Assembly (NCBI GenBank): GCA_945889475.1
Contig: CAMDBT010000001.1
Location: 62,001 to 126,000, forward strand
From: Bifidobacterium breve
GTDB taxonomy: Bacteria; Actinomycetota; Thermoleophilia; Solirubrobacterales; Solirubrobacteraceae
Reading direction: 5' to 3'
DNA: 64,000 nucleotides
Under the pieces are notes generated by a model that was given only the letters and a program-made list of their open reading frames with translations, did no database searches and was not told the DNA's origin. The translations under genes and the position numbers were made by a program. This document shows positions 1 through 7,564 of the stretch, in pieces (position 1 is the first letter of the stretch; every line of letters starts with the position of its first letter).

Positions 1-33
1 TCGCCGCGGTGGCTACGACGATCCGCAAGTAAG

Positions 34-105
34 TACCCCCAAGCGGAATCGAACCGCTGCTACCAGGATGAAAACCTGGCGTGCTAACCGCTACACCATG
101 GGGGC
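34..105 (-). tRNA. tRNA-Glu (anticodon TTC)
   Basis: On the minus strand a 72-nt cloverleaf can be folded. The acceptor arm is GCCCCCA paired with TGGGGGT, followed by discriminator A. The anticodon stem is CCAGG/CCTGG around loop TTTTCAT, which places TTC at positions 34-36. The T-arm contains GGTTCGATTCC. CCA is not encoded. Confidence 0.96.
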
Positions 106-146
106 CGGTGCGAGGGCGAAGTGTAGAGGCGGTGGGCGCTTTGAGG

Positions 147-965
147 TCAGCCGAGGTTGAAGACGCGCTGCGAGTTGGCGCTGAGGAATAGCTCGCGAGT
201 CTCGTCGTCAAGCCCCAAGCTGTCGAGCGCCTCGAGCGCGGCCTGCGGCGTGACCATCGGGAAGTTTGATCCAAACAGCACCTTGTGGCGGCCGCTGCCG
301 GTCTTCATGTAGGCGACTAGCTCCTGCGGCAGGCGCGCGAGCGTCCAAGCCGACGTGTCGATGTAGACGTTGGCGTGTTTGCGCGCGACGGCGACCATCT
401 CCTCGGTCCACGGGTAGCCGGCGTGGCCGCAGACGATCACCAGCTCCGGGAAATCGATCGCGACCTGATCGATGTAGGGGATCGGGCGGCCCGGCTCGCT
501 CGGCATCAGCGGCCCAGCGTGGCCAACCTGCGTGCAGAATGGCACGCCGAGCTGGACGCACTCGGCGTAGAGCGGGTAGTAGCGACGGTCGGTTGGTGGC
601 GCGTCCCAAAGCCACGGCAGCATTCGCAGCCCCCTGAAGCCATCGTCGTTGACGCGGCGGCGCAGTTCGCGCACCGATTCCATTGGGCGATCCAGATCGG
701 CTGAGGCGAGGCCGACGAAGCGATCCGGATGCTCCGCGACCCAGCCGGCAACCTCGGCGTTGCTGATCATCTCGCCGTAACGGGGCGAGCTCCAAGCGGA
801 AAGCGTGGCCTTCGAAACCCCGGCCACGTCCATCGCCGCGATCGTCAGATCGATCGGAATCTCCTCCGTCGGCAGCTCTTCACCAAGCCAGCGCCGCAGC
901 GAGGCGAAGATCGGGCTGCCGACCATGCGCAGCGTCGGATGCTGCATCCATGCATCGATAATCAC
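147..965 (-). CDS. Amidohydrolase family 2 protein (TIM-barrel metal hydrolase)
   Basis: This 272-residue protein looks like an amidohydrolase of the ACMSD/decarboxylase-like family, soluble and cytoplasmic. It opens with IIDAWMQHP, the first-strand metal motif region. It continues with TQVGHAGP, then VIVCGHAGYPW, which carries a metal-ligand type histidine, and ends with KVLFGSNFPM. That last strand normally reads GSDxP, with the Asp being catalytic; here it is Asn, so the chemistry may differ from classical members. The GTG start is preferred because it begins the conserved N-terminus and has TACCGT 7 nt upstream. It lies between tRNA-Glu and a divergent small gene. The substrate cannot be read from the sequence. 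Confidence 0.88.
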   Translation of the reverse strand: MIIDAWMQHPTLRMVGSPIFASLRRWLGEELPTEEIPIDLTIAAMDVAGVSKATLSAWSSPRYGEMISNAEVAGWVAEHPDRFVGLASADLDRPMESVRELRRRVNDDGFRGLRMLPWLWDAPPTDRRYYPLYAECVQLGVPFCTQVGHAGPLMPSEPGRPIPYIDQVAIDFPELVIVCGHAGYPWTEEMVAVARKHANVYIDTSAWTLARLPQELVAYMKTGSGRHKVLFGSNFPMVTPQAALEALDSLGLDDETRELFLSANSQRVFNLG

Positions 966-978
966 CGACGGAACGGTA
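963..978 (-). promoter_or_regulatory. Leaderless-type promoter of the amidohydrolase
   Basis: TACCGT (973-978 on the minus strand) is followed by 7 nt and then the GTG start. There is no Shine-Dalgarno. It fits the TANNNT pattern repeated across this window. Confidence 0.4.
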
Positions 979-982
979 CTCG

Positions 983-1022
983 TTGCACCCTGTCAGCGCG
1001 ACTGGCAGAATCGTTGGCGATG
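983..1022 (+). promoter_or_regulatory. Candidate promoter of the small repeat protein
   Basis: TTGCAC (983-988) and CAGAAT (1006-1011) are separated by 17 nt. The -10 box ends 8 nt before the ATG at 1020 and no ribosome site is seen, suggesting a leaderless or nearly leaderless transcript. The -10 is less typical than the others. Confidence 0.3.
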
Positions 1023-1274
1023 TCATTCCTTGCCCGCCGCGCGAAGCAACCATCCTCGGCTCAGCTCAGTCGCGCGGCGCTCGGCGCAGGCAGTGTTGGC
1101 GCGCTCGCCGTCGGTGCTTTCGCGGTAGGTGCCTTGGCGATAGGAGCGCTGGCGATCGGCAGGCTCTCGGTCGGGCGCGGGCAGATCAAGCGGCTGCGAA
1201 TCGACGAGCTAGAGGTCGGCAGGCTGCGAGTTGAAGAGCTTGAAGTGCTGAGCGGCGAGCGACCGGCCGCTTGA
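1020..1274 (+). CDS. Small repeat protein with alternating Ala-Ile/Val-Gly motifs
   Basis: This 84-residue protein has a basic N-terminus (MSFLARRAK), then four or five tandem five-residue units of the kind GALAV/GAFAV/GALAI/GRLSV (about residues 23-55). After that come regular charged units (IKRLRIDELEVGRLRVEELEV). The regular five-residue period resembles pentapeptide-repeat solenoids, although the classical A(D/N)LxX code is not followed. Similar short proteins are recalled from other bacteria without an assigned role. The same frame is open upstream to 729, but that part is antisense to the amidohydrolase and is not supported. It ends just before tRNA-Lys. I see no signal peptide. Confidence 0.7.
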   Translation: MSFLARRAKQPSSAQLSRAALGAGSVGALAVGAFAVGALAIGALAIGRLSVGRGQIKRLRIDELEVGRLRVEELEVLSGERPAA

Positions 1275-1294
1275 GCGGGCTACAGTTGCCGCGC

Positions 1295-1368
1295 GCCGCC
1301 GTAGCTCAGTCCGGTAGAGCAGCGGGCTTTTAACCCGAAGCGCGCAGGTTCGAATCCTGCCGGCGGCA
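1295..1368 (+). tRNA. tRNA-Lys (anticodon TTT)
   Basis: The 74-nt cloverleaf has acceptor GCCGCCG/CGGCGGC, discriminator A and D-arm GCTC..GAGC. The anticodon loop CTTTTAA gives TTT, and the T-arm contains GGTTCGAATCC. One anticodon stem pair is a G-A mismatch. A Met/Phe-rich open frame antisense to it is an artefact of the tRNA. Confidence 0.96.
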
Positions 1369-1483
1369 TCGAGAAAGCCGATGAGCACGGGGGCGAATGC
1401 TTCGTACTAAGCCTGAGCCTGCGGGCTCTAAGACCCATGAGTCGCGGCGATTCGCCCCACTTCGCCCGTCGCTCGCGGCGCAA

Positions 1484-1522
1484 CTGGTAGCGAAGACGTA
1501 GCGGAAAGCCCTCCGCTACCAG
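1484..1522. repeat. Inverted repeat, left copy of a repeated GGTAGCG-type sequence
   Basis: CTGGTAGCG (1484-1492) pairs with CGCTACCAG (1514-1522), and inside it GTAGCGGA (1498-1505) pairs with TCCGCTAC (1512-1519), so two alternative hairpins exist. A related sequence lies at 3782-3822, and the two copies flank the NHL/PKD gene. It could also serve as a terminator for that gene, whose stop is at 1544. Otherwise 1369-1543 shows nothing recognisable. Confidence 0.45.
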
Positions 1523-1543
1523 ATCGCTACGCCCAAGAACCGT

Positions 1544-3253
1544 CTAGCGCAGACGCTTCCATTTAGACCAAGTCCCAGCAGCGCTCTGCACCCGGACGAA
1601 TTTGGGGGCTCGGGCCAGGGAGGCGGTCACGGTCTTGTTGAGCTTGGTGATTCCCTTTACCCAACGGCTGCGCAGCCGGACCTCAGCTGCCGCCTTCTTG
1701 CTAACCCCGAGCTGAACGACGCTTACCCCTGATTTCTTCTGTGAGGCACGGACTCGCACCTTGAACTTCTTGCTCTTGGCCGCCGCGCCCGCCGATGAGG
1801 CCTTGGAGGCAAGGGAGGCGGCGTCGAGTACCGGCGCGGTGGTGTCCAAGATGATGTCATCGGAGTAGTTCTGACCTCCTAGAGGTCCGCCATCAAAGCG
1901 CAGGTAGACAATTCGCGTCATGCGCTCTGCCGCTTGGGACCTCAGCGTCCATGGGATGGACTCAGAGAGGGCAAACGACCGGGTTCCCCCGGAGGACTTG
2001 AAGCCCCCATCGTTTGAAAGGGTTACCCCTGTTGCCCCTGCCGGCCAGACCGGGTTCACGCGGACCTTGGTGCTGTTGGTCGCGTAATCGCCGTCGTTGA
2101 TGGTCACCCCGACGGGGCCCGAGGGAACTACGGACTTGGTTGCTGTGCCAGTTGCCACGCCACCGCGGTTACTGGTGACCCTCACCCCGACAGTCTTTGA
2201 ACCAACCGAGTCGTACGTGACGGTTGCCGACGGAGAGATTCCGCTTACTTCATAGGTGCCGTTGTTGTCCAGGTCGAACTCGTAGCTGGAGATCGTCCCG
2301 AAGGGGACGCTCCCGTTGGCGTCGATCGTCACCGGCGAGCCCACCACGGGCTGCCCCGCGAACTGGGGGTTGACGTCAGGCTGGGTGAGCTCAAAGCGGT
2401 AGACGACGCTGCAGTTGATGGCGTAGACAAGGTTGTCGCCGTCGCCGGTCAGGGCTGAGACCTGACCGGGCTGCCGAGGCGAGCCTTCGAACGCACCGGC
2501 GGTGCTGAAGCGCTTCAGGGCACCAGTGGGCGGACTGTACCCCTGGTTGCCGGCATAGACGTGCCCGAAGCCATCGGCCCACAGCGCTCTAACCCGGTTG
2601 AACTGATCCTCAGCGCTACCCGGCGTCCCCCACTGCCGAACAAAGGTCCCCGCGCTCGTGAATTCCTGAACTCGATCGTTGGCGTCAACGACGAACGCGT
2701 TGCCGGAGGGATCGACGGCGATATCCGCTCGGCCCCCATAGAAATTGAACTGACCGGGACCGTCCCCGTAGGACCCCCAGGTTGTCAGCAGCGACCCGGA
2801 GGAGTCATACTTTCGAACTGAGTCGCTGCCAAGCGTGTACAGGTTTCCGGCAGCGTCAGAGGCGAGGTCGGAGCCGCCGAGGGGAAAGCTTCGGACCAAA
2901 GCGCCCGAAGAGCTGTACTCCCGGGCCCAGCCAGAAGTCTCAAACGCGATGACCCCGCCTCCCGGGGCGCTGGCAACGCCGGCGTATGAGGTTGCCGGAC
3001 CAATGCTGCCCAGGTTTGTGCCAGTCCCGGTGTAATGCAGAATGCGCAGCGTCTCGTAGTTGGGGATGTAAAGCGAGCCGTCCACTCGGTCGACTGCCGC
3101 GTAGCTCTGACAACCTCCCCCGTTAGAGTCGGCAATCCACGTACTGGTTCCTGCTCCGGCCTGGCTTGATCCAAGTAACGCGGGAATAAGGCCCAGCGCC
3201 AAGGCGTACAGCGCAATCCGCATGACGGGAAGAAGACTCACCGCTTTAGACAT
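1544..3253 (-). CDS. Secreted NHL-repeat beta-propeller protein with PKD-like domain
   Basis: This 569-residue protein is probably exported. A hydrophobic segment (MRIALYALALGLIPALLG, about residues 11-28) is followed by SSQAGAG, a plausible signal peptidase site. The middle third has propeller blades typical of NHL proteins (GxGPGQFNxxxDIAVDPSGNxFVVD, ADGFGHVYAGN). From about residue 290 a PKD/Ig-like domain follows (SYEFDLDNNGTYEVSG). The C-terminus is Lys/Arg rich. The ATG at 3253 was chosen because TACCAT lies 7 nt upstream. Its codons use more A/T than the neighbours, and it abuts a truncated gene, so recent acquisition is possible. Its role is unknown; extracellular binding or adhesion is only a guess. 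Confidence 0.8.
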   Translation of the reverse strand: MSKAVSLLPVMRIALYALALGLIPALLGSSQAGAGTSTWIADSNGGGCQSYAAVDRVDGSLYIPNYETLRILHYTGTGTNLGSIGPATSYAGVASAPGGGVIAFETSGWAREYSSSGALVRSFPLGGSDLASDAAGNLYTLGSDSVRKYDSSGSLLTTWGSYGDGPGQFNFYGGRADIAVDPSGNAFVVDANDRVQEFTSAGTFVRQWGTPGSAEDQFNRVRALWADGFGHVYAGNQGYSPPTGALKRFSTAGAFEGSPRQPGQVSALTGDGDNLVYAINCSVVYRFELTQPDVNPQFAGQPVVGSPVTIDANGSVPFGTISSYEFDLDNNGTYEVSGISPSATVTYDSVGSKTVGVRVTSNRGGVATGTATKSVVPSGPVGVTINDGDYATNSTKVRVNPVWPAGATGVTLSNDGGFKSSGGTRSFALSESIPWTLRSQAAERMTRIVYLRFDGGPLGGQNYSDDIILDTTAPVLDAASLASKASSAGAAAKSKKFKVRVRASQKKSGVSVVQLGVSKKAAAEVRLRSRWVKGITKLNKTVTASLARAPKFVRVQSAAGTWSKWKRLR

Positions 3254-3266
3254 GCAGGCGATGGTA
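3251..3266 (-). promoter_or_regulatory. Leaderless-type promoter of the NHL/PKD gene
   Basis: TACCAT (3261-3266, minus strand), 7-nt spacer, then ATG at 3253. This selects the start among several in-frame ATG codons. Confidence 0.4.
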
Positions 3267-3279
3267 CTCATAAGAAAAG

Positions 3280-3651
3280 CTAGATGAGCCATCCAAGGGT
3301 GCTATTACGGTTCTTACGCAGGCCCAACTCGCTCTTGATTTCGTGAGCGCTCATCACTCCACCCGAGGAAGCGAGGATGTCGACTACCGCAGCCTGCTGC
3401 TGACTGAGGCCCCGCTCGGATTCCTGGGCGGGGACGCCGGCGAAGTCGAAGTTCAGCTTCAAAAGGAGTAGCGCCGTTGCCGCCCGCGCCAGCTCCTCTG
3501 CTTCGAGCTGATGGCGGCGAGCTGCCCTAGCTTTGGCTTCAGCTGAAGCAAGGCTGTCGGCGGCTTCCTGCTCAGCGTCGAGCAGCGCAGCTACCGGAAT
3601 GAGCGGCAGGGTCTTGGCCACCGAAGCGGCCAGGGTGCTGGACTGCTCCAC
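3280..3651 (-). pseudogene. Truncated winged-helix DNA-binding protein
   Basis: The 123-residue frame begins with GTG. It has an Ala/Glu-rich helical region (residues 20-60, likely coiled coil), then the start of a winged-helix fold (QQQAAVVDILASSGG, SAHEIKSELGLRKN, STLGWLI). The protein stops in the middle of what should be the recognition helix, with no room for the wing. The stop lies only 14 nt before the promoter box of the NHL/PKD gene, so the gene looks cut at its 3' end by whatever brought that gene in. It could still be expressed as a shortened protein. The function is unknown. Confidence 0.5.
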
Positions 3652-3781
3652 CTAGGCCCGTGAGGCTCTCCCAGCCATGGCGGCAGTCGTATCATCTTGT
3701 CAGGTGATAAGACACATTGACAGGATTATTGGATGCGCCGTTGCCGCCTGCCCCAGCAGGGCTCGCGGGCGGAAGGCGGTA

Positions 3782-3822
3782 GCAATTTGGTAGCGGAACG
3801 CGGGTAGCGGCCGCCGCTATCG
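3782..3822. repeat. Right copy of the GGTAGCG-type repeat
   Basis: GCAATTTGGTAGCGGAA (3782-3798) resembles GCAACTGGTAGCGAAG at 1480-1495 in the same orientation. It is followed by TAGCGG-CCG-CCGCTA, another small inverted repeat. The pair brackets 2.3 kb. The rest of 3652-3931 is non-coding; a short TTGTCA...TTGACA-like stretch lies near 3700-3725. Confidence 0.4.
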
Positions 3823-3931
3823 GTCTTCTGACCTAACGGCGGCACTCTGGCGAAGCGATCAACGCGGTTTCGCAATAAGTCGAGCCGTGCGAGGCGGCGT
3901 TTTTCGGCCGATCCTCTGCCAAGCTTTCTAG

Positions 3932-5329
3932 ATGCGTTGGCAACTAGGAACGCTATTGGCAGTAATCGTCGGCCTGCTGATGGCTCCGGCCGCTGCTAGC
4001 GCGGCGACCCGCGAGCTGACGATCGCGCCATCGGGCTCGGACGCCGCCAGCGGCAGCCGCAGCGCGCCGCTGCGCACGCTCGGCGCCGCTTGGCGCAAGA
4101 TTCCGATCGGGAAGTCGGGCGCTTGGCTGCTGCGGCTGAAGGCCGGCAGCTACCGCGCCGGCGCGCCGGTCTACTGGGAGAAGCGCAGTGGGACGATCAC
4201 GATCGAGAGCGTTGATGGCCGCGACGCAGCGCGGCTTGCGGGGATGAATGTCTACCGCGTGAACGGGCTGACACTACGCGGGGTACGGCTCGACGATGGT
4301 GGCGACGTGTTCCACTGCGAGCGCTGCAAGCGCGTCCGATTGGACCACGTGACGCTGCGCGGCGACGGCGCCCACGAGACGATCAAGATCAACCAATCAA
4401 GCGACGTCACCGTTGCCGATTCCGACGTATCTGGCGCCGGCGACAACAACTTTGACGCCGTCGCGGTGCGGCGGATCAAGCTGCTGCGCAACCACTTCCA
4501 CGACGCCGGCGACTGGTGCGCCTATGCGAAGGGCGGCTCGACCGAAGTGATCGTGCGCGGCAACCTTTTCTCGGAGTGCGGAACCGGCGGCTTCACAGCC
4601 GGGCAGGGAACCGGCATGCAGTTCATGGCCTCGCCATTCACTCACTACGAGGCCAGTTCGGTACTGATTGAGGGGAACAGCGTCCGTGACACCGAGGGCG
4701 CCGCCTTCGGCGTCAACGGCGCAGCCAACGTACTTATTCGCGACAACATCGCCACCCGAGTCGGCAGCCGCTCACACCTACTCGAAGTCGGTTACGGCGG
4801 CCGCTCCTGCGACGGGCGCCGTGGCGACGCGGGGCGCGGCCGCTGCGCCAGCTACATCCGCGCCGGCGGCTGGGGCACGACGGTCGTTGATGACGGCGAC
4901 AACTTCATCCGCATTCCCAACCGCAATGTTCTGATCTACGACAACGTGATTTCCAACCCCGAAGACGGCGCCAGCCAGTGGCAGGTCTTCTCGGTTGCCG
5001 GCGCGCGCCCTGGCGCCCGTGGCGGCGTGCCGCGCGGAGCGCGTGCCGATGACGGGCTGAAAATCGTCGGAAACGCGATCTACGACGGCGGCGCCAGCCA
5101 CTCGCTCGGCCTAGGCGACGGCGACTGCCGCGTCGGCTCCAGCTGCTCTCCAGCGCGAGTGACCGCCGCCAACGAAATCAACGGCCGCAGGCCGATAATC
5201 ACGCAGCGCAGTGACGGTTGGCTCCAAGTGACCGGCTGGGCCGCATCGCTTCGGGCTCACACGCCACCGCCGCCATCGCTGAGCGGCCGCGTCCGGCCCG
5301 AGCCGCAGCTCTGGCGGCGCTGGCCGTAG
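3932..5329 (+). CDS. Secreted right-handed beta-helix protein (pectate-lyase-like fold)
   Basis: This 465-residue protein starts with a clear signal peptide (MRWQLGTLLAVIVGLLM, then ASAATRE, with cleavage near residue 25). Next comes a DUF1565-type opening (LTIAPSGSDAASGSRSAPLRTL), typical of parallel beta-helix proteins. Repeated coils of the form VLIxDNxxxxxG, VIVRGNLFSEC and VTVADSDVSGAGDNNFD run through residues 130-370. Several Cys pairs (CERC, CRVGSSC) suggest disulfides outside the cell. No catalytic residue set of a known polysaccharide lyase is obvious, so the activity is unassigned; a carbohydrate-active or surface role is likely. It converges on purH with a shared palindrome between them. 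Confidence 0.85.
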   Translation: MRWQLGTLLAVIVGLLMAPAAASAATRELTIAPSGSDAASGSRSAPLRTLGAAWRKIPIGKSGAWLLRLKAGSYRAGAPVYWEKRSGTITIESVDGRDAARLAGMNVYRVNGLTLRGVRLDDGGDVFHCERCKRVRLDHVTLRGDGAHETIKINQSSDVTVADSDVSGAGDNNFDAVAVRRIKLLRNHFHDAGDWCAYAKGGSTEVIVRGNLFSECGTGGFTAGQGTGMQFMASPFTHYEASSVLIEGNSVRDTEGAAFGVNGAANVLIRDNIATRVGSRSHLLEVGYGGRSCDGRRGDAGRGRCASYIRAGGWGTTVVDDGDNFIRIPNRNVLIYDNVISNPEDGASQWQVFSVAGARPGARGGVPRGARADDGLKIVGNAIYDGGASHSLGLGDGDCRVGSSCSPARVTAANEINGRRPIITQRSDGWLQVTGWAASLRAHTPPPPSLSGRVRPEPQLWRRWP

Positions 5330-5331
5330 AG

Positions 5332-5353
5332 CCGTCATTAGTACTAGTGACGG
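5332..5353. terminator. Bidirectional terminator-like palindrome between the beta-helix gene and purH
   Basis: CCGTCAT-TAGTACTA-GTGACGG is a 22-nt near-perfect palindrome with a single T/G mismatch pair. It sits in the 14-nt gap between convergent genes and includes the purH stop codon (5344-5346). No long U-tract follows. Confidence 0.5.
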
Positions 5354-6939
5354 AAGTGGCGCTGGCCGGTAAAGACCATTGCTGCGCCACGCTCATTGGC
5401 AGCGGCGATCACTTCATCGTCGCGGATCGAACCGCCAGGGGCAATCAGCGCTGAGACGCCGCCGTCGAGCGCGCCGACAACGCCGTCAGCGAAGGGGAAG
5501 AAGGCGTCGGAGGCCAGCACGATGCCGCTGCGGTCGGTGATCCACTCGCGGCCGAGCGCGATCTTGACCGAGTCAACGCGGTTCATCTGGCCGGCGCCGA
5601 TCCCGAGCGTCGCCTCGTCGCGGGCCACGACAATCGCGTTGGACTTCACGTGGCGGCAAACCTGCCAAGCGAAGAGCAGGTCGCGCCACTGCTCCTCGCT
5701 CGGCATCCGGTCGCTGACGACCTCCAGCTTCGAACGGTCGACACTGACGCTGTCGGGCTCTTGAACTAACAGCCCACCGGCGACCGCCCTCAGCTCCGGC
5801 CCGGGCGGCGCGGCGCCGTCGTCAGGCGAGCTGAGAATCCTCAACTTCTCTTTCGCTGAGAGGATTTCGAGCGCAGCAGAGTCGTACCCGGGCGCGATCA
5901 GAACCTCGACGAACTGTTCACCTAGGGCCGCCGCGGTCGCTTCGTCAACAACGCGGTTGAGCGCGATCACGCCACCGTAAGCGCTTACCGGATCGCCGGC
6001 GAAGGCCTTGCGATAAGCCTCCAGCAGATCGGCGCCTCGGGCCGCTCCGGAGGGATTGTTGTGCTTGACGATCACGCAGGCAGGCCGCTCAGCGCCAAGC
6101 TCGGCGAGCGTTGCGCGGGCGCCGTCGAGGTCGAGAATGTTGTTGAAGGTCAAGGCAGTGCCGCTGAGCTGCTCGGCCGAAGCGAGCACGCCCTGCTCAC
6201 CGGCGCCCGACTGCCGGTAGTAGGCGGCCCGCTGGTGCGGGTTCTCACCGTAGGGCAGCTCCAGATCACGCTCGAACGTCGCCGCTAGCGTCGCTGGCAT
6301 TCCGTCGCCGCGTGCCGCAAACCAGTTGCTGATCGCAGCGTCGTACCGTGCAACCAGCGCGAACGCTTCAGCCGCCAACCGCTCGCGCGTCTCCAGCGAG
6401 AGCAGCCGATCCGATCCTTCGAGCTCGTCGAGCAGTGGCCGATACTGCGCCGGGTTGGTGACGACCGCGGCGTAGGCCGCATTCTTGGCGGCGGCGCGGA
6501 CCATCGTCGGGCCGCCAATGTCGATCTGTTCGATCAGCTCTGCGTCGGTGAGTCCCTCACTGGCGACGCTCTGCTCGAACGGGTAGAGGTTGACGCAGAC
6601 CAGATCAACGAACTCGATCTGGTTCTCGCGGGCCTGCTGAAGATGCTCAGGATTGTCGCGCAGCGCGAGCAGCCCGGCGTAGAGGCGCGGGCTCAGCGTC
6701 TTGACGCGGCCGCCCATGATCTCCGCGAAGCCGGTGAGGTCATCGATCGATCGAACTTCGAGCCCGGCTTCAAGCAGCGCCGTCGCTGTGCCGCCGGTTG
6801 AGATCAGCTCGACGCCGAGCGCCGCCAACCGCTGGGCGAATTCGACGATCCCGTTCTTGTCCGAGACCGAGAGCAGCGCGCGGGCGACGGGCGCCGCGCC
6901 AGGGGCTCGAGGATCGAAATCTGAAGACTCAGCGGCGAT
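5344..6939 (-). CDS. purH: Bifunctional AICAR transformylase / IMP cyclohydrolase
   Basis: PurH makes the last two steps to IMP. The MGS-like cyclohydrolase domain (ISTGGTA, GGRVKTLSP) is followed by the transformylase domain (YGENPHQ, KHNNPSGAA). No ATG, GTG or TTG occurs in frame between the upstream stop (6949-6951) and residue 42 of the frame, yet the conserved N-terminus VARALLSVSDKNGIVEFA lies in that interval. I therefore place the start at ATC (6937-6939), giving 531 residues against about 529 in E. coli. TAGCCT lies exactly 6 nt upstream, the spacing seen at other leaderless starts here. A sequence error turning ATG into ATC is the alternative. A TTG start at 6828 would delete conserved residues. 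It is the last gene of the operon. Confidence 0.93.
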   Translation of the reverse strand: MAAESSDFDPRAPGAAPVARALLSVSDKNGIVEFAQRLAALGVELISTGGTATALLEAGLEVRSIDDLTGFAEIMGGRVKTLSPRLYAGLLALRDNPEHLQQARENQIEFVDLVCVNLYPFEQSVASEGLTDAELIEQIDIGGPTMVRAAAKNAAYAAVVTNPAQYRPLLDELEGSDRLLSLETRERLAAEAFALVARYDAAISNWFAARGDGMPATLAATFERDLELPYGENPHQRAAYYRQSGAGEQGVLASAEQLSGTALTFNNILDLDGARATLAELGAERPACVIVKHNNPSGAARGADLLEAYRKAFAGDPVSAYGGVIALNRVVDEATAAALGEQFVEVLIAPGYDSAALEILSAKEKLRILSSPDDGAAPPGPELRAVAGGLLVQEPDSVSVDRSKLEVVSDRMPSEEQWRDLLFAWQVCRHVKSNAIVVARDEATLGIGAGQMNRVDSVKIALGREWITDRSGIVLASDAFFPFADGVVGALDGGVSALIAPGGSIRDDEVIAAANERGAAMVFTGQRHFRH

Positions 6940-6951
6940 GGGGCGAGGCTA
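6937..6951 (-). promoter_or_regulatory. Leaderless-type promoter fixing a non-canonical purH start
   Basis: TAGCCT (6946-6951, minus strand), spacer CGCCCC, then ATC. The identical hexamer and spacing precede the GTG of lipA at 46513. Confidence 0.45.
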
Positions 6952-6958
6952 GCGCAGC

Positions 6959-7564
6959 TCAGGGCTCGATGATCAGCCGCTGAGGGTTTGCAGGGTCCCT
7001 GCTGACTGCGCCACGGATCATCAAACGGACGCCTTCAGGCAGCAGTTCGTGCTCAATCGCCTGCAGAATCTTGTGAACCTCGGTCGGGTCGCTGTAACCG
7101 GGCAGCTCAATCGCACGTTGCAGCAGGATCGGTCCAGTGTCGATCCTCTCGTCGACGAGGTGAACCGTCACGCCGAAGACCTTGACGCCGGACTCAACCG
7201 CCAGCTCAACGGCGCGCGTGCCCGGAAAGGCCGGCAGCAGCGAGGGATGAACGTTGATGATGCGGTCGCGGAAGCGGGCGATGAACGAGTCATCAAGGAG
7301 CGCCATGTAGCCGGCTAGCACGACCAGCTCAACCTCGTTCTGATCGAGCCAGTCGGCGATCGCGTTGTCGCGCGCGGAGCGGTCCGCGAACTGAGCGAGC
7401 TCAAAGCTGCGGGTAAGGATGTCTGCCCGGCGCGCGAGGCGGAGCCCCGGCGCCTCTTCGTGGTCTGAGGCTACGGCGACGATCTCGCCGTCGAAGCCGT
7501 GAACCTTCTCAATCAGCGCCTGCAGGTTGGTGCCACGGCCGGAAAGCAGCACAGCAATTCTCAT
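6959..7564 (-). CDS. purN: Phosphoribosylglycinamide formyltransferase
   Basis: PurN transfers a formyl group from 10-formyl-THF to GAR, step 3 of purine synthesis. The 201-residue protein has the N-terminal LLSGRGTNLQAL phosphate loop. The catalytic Asn104, His106 (INVHPSLLPAFPG) and Asp142 (DERIDTGPI) are all present. Its ATG overlaps the recQ stop as ATGA, implying translational coupling. purH follows after a 19-nt gap. Confidence 0.97.
   Translation of the reverse strand: MRIAVLLSGRGTNLQALIEKVHGFDGEIVAVASDHEEAPGLRLARRADILTRSFELAQFADRSARDNAIADWLDQNEVELVVLAGYMALLDDSFIARFRDRIINVHPSLLPAFPGTRAVELAVESGVKVFGVTVHLVDERIDTGPILLQRAIELPGYSDPTEVHKILQAIEHELLPEGVRLMIRGAVSRDPANPQRLIIEP

Noticed and set aside
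3-32. Possible C-terminal end of an upstream plus-strand gene (AAVATTIRK then TAA).
   Set aside because: Only nine codons are visible, so no family can be assigned and chance is high.
729-1019. N-terminal extension of the small repeat protein frame.
   Set aside because: It lies antisense to the amidohydrolase and has no repeat or start signal; the ATG at 1020 explains the gene.
1280-1483. Minus-strand frame with MPPAGFEPARFGLKARCSTGLSYGG.
   Set aside because: It is the well-known spurious frame antisense to tRNA-Lys.
6829-6948. Frameshift in purH as the reason for the missing start.
   Set aside because: The conserved N-terminus is in the same frame as the rest, so only the start codon is at issue.
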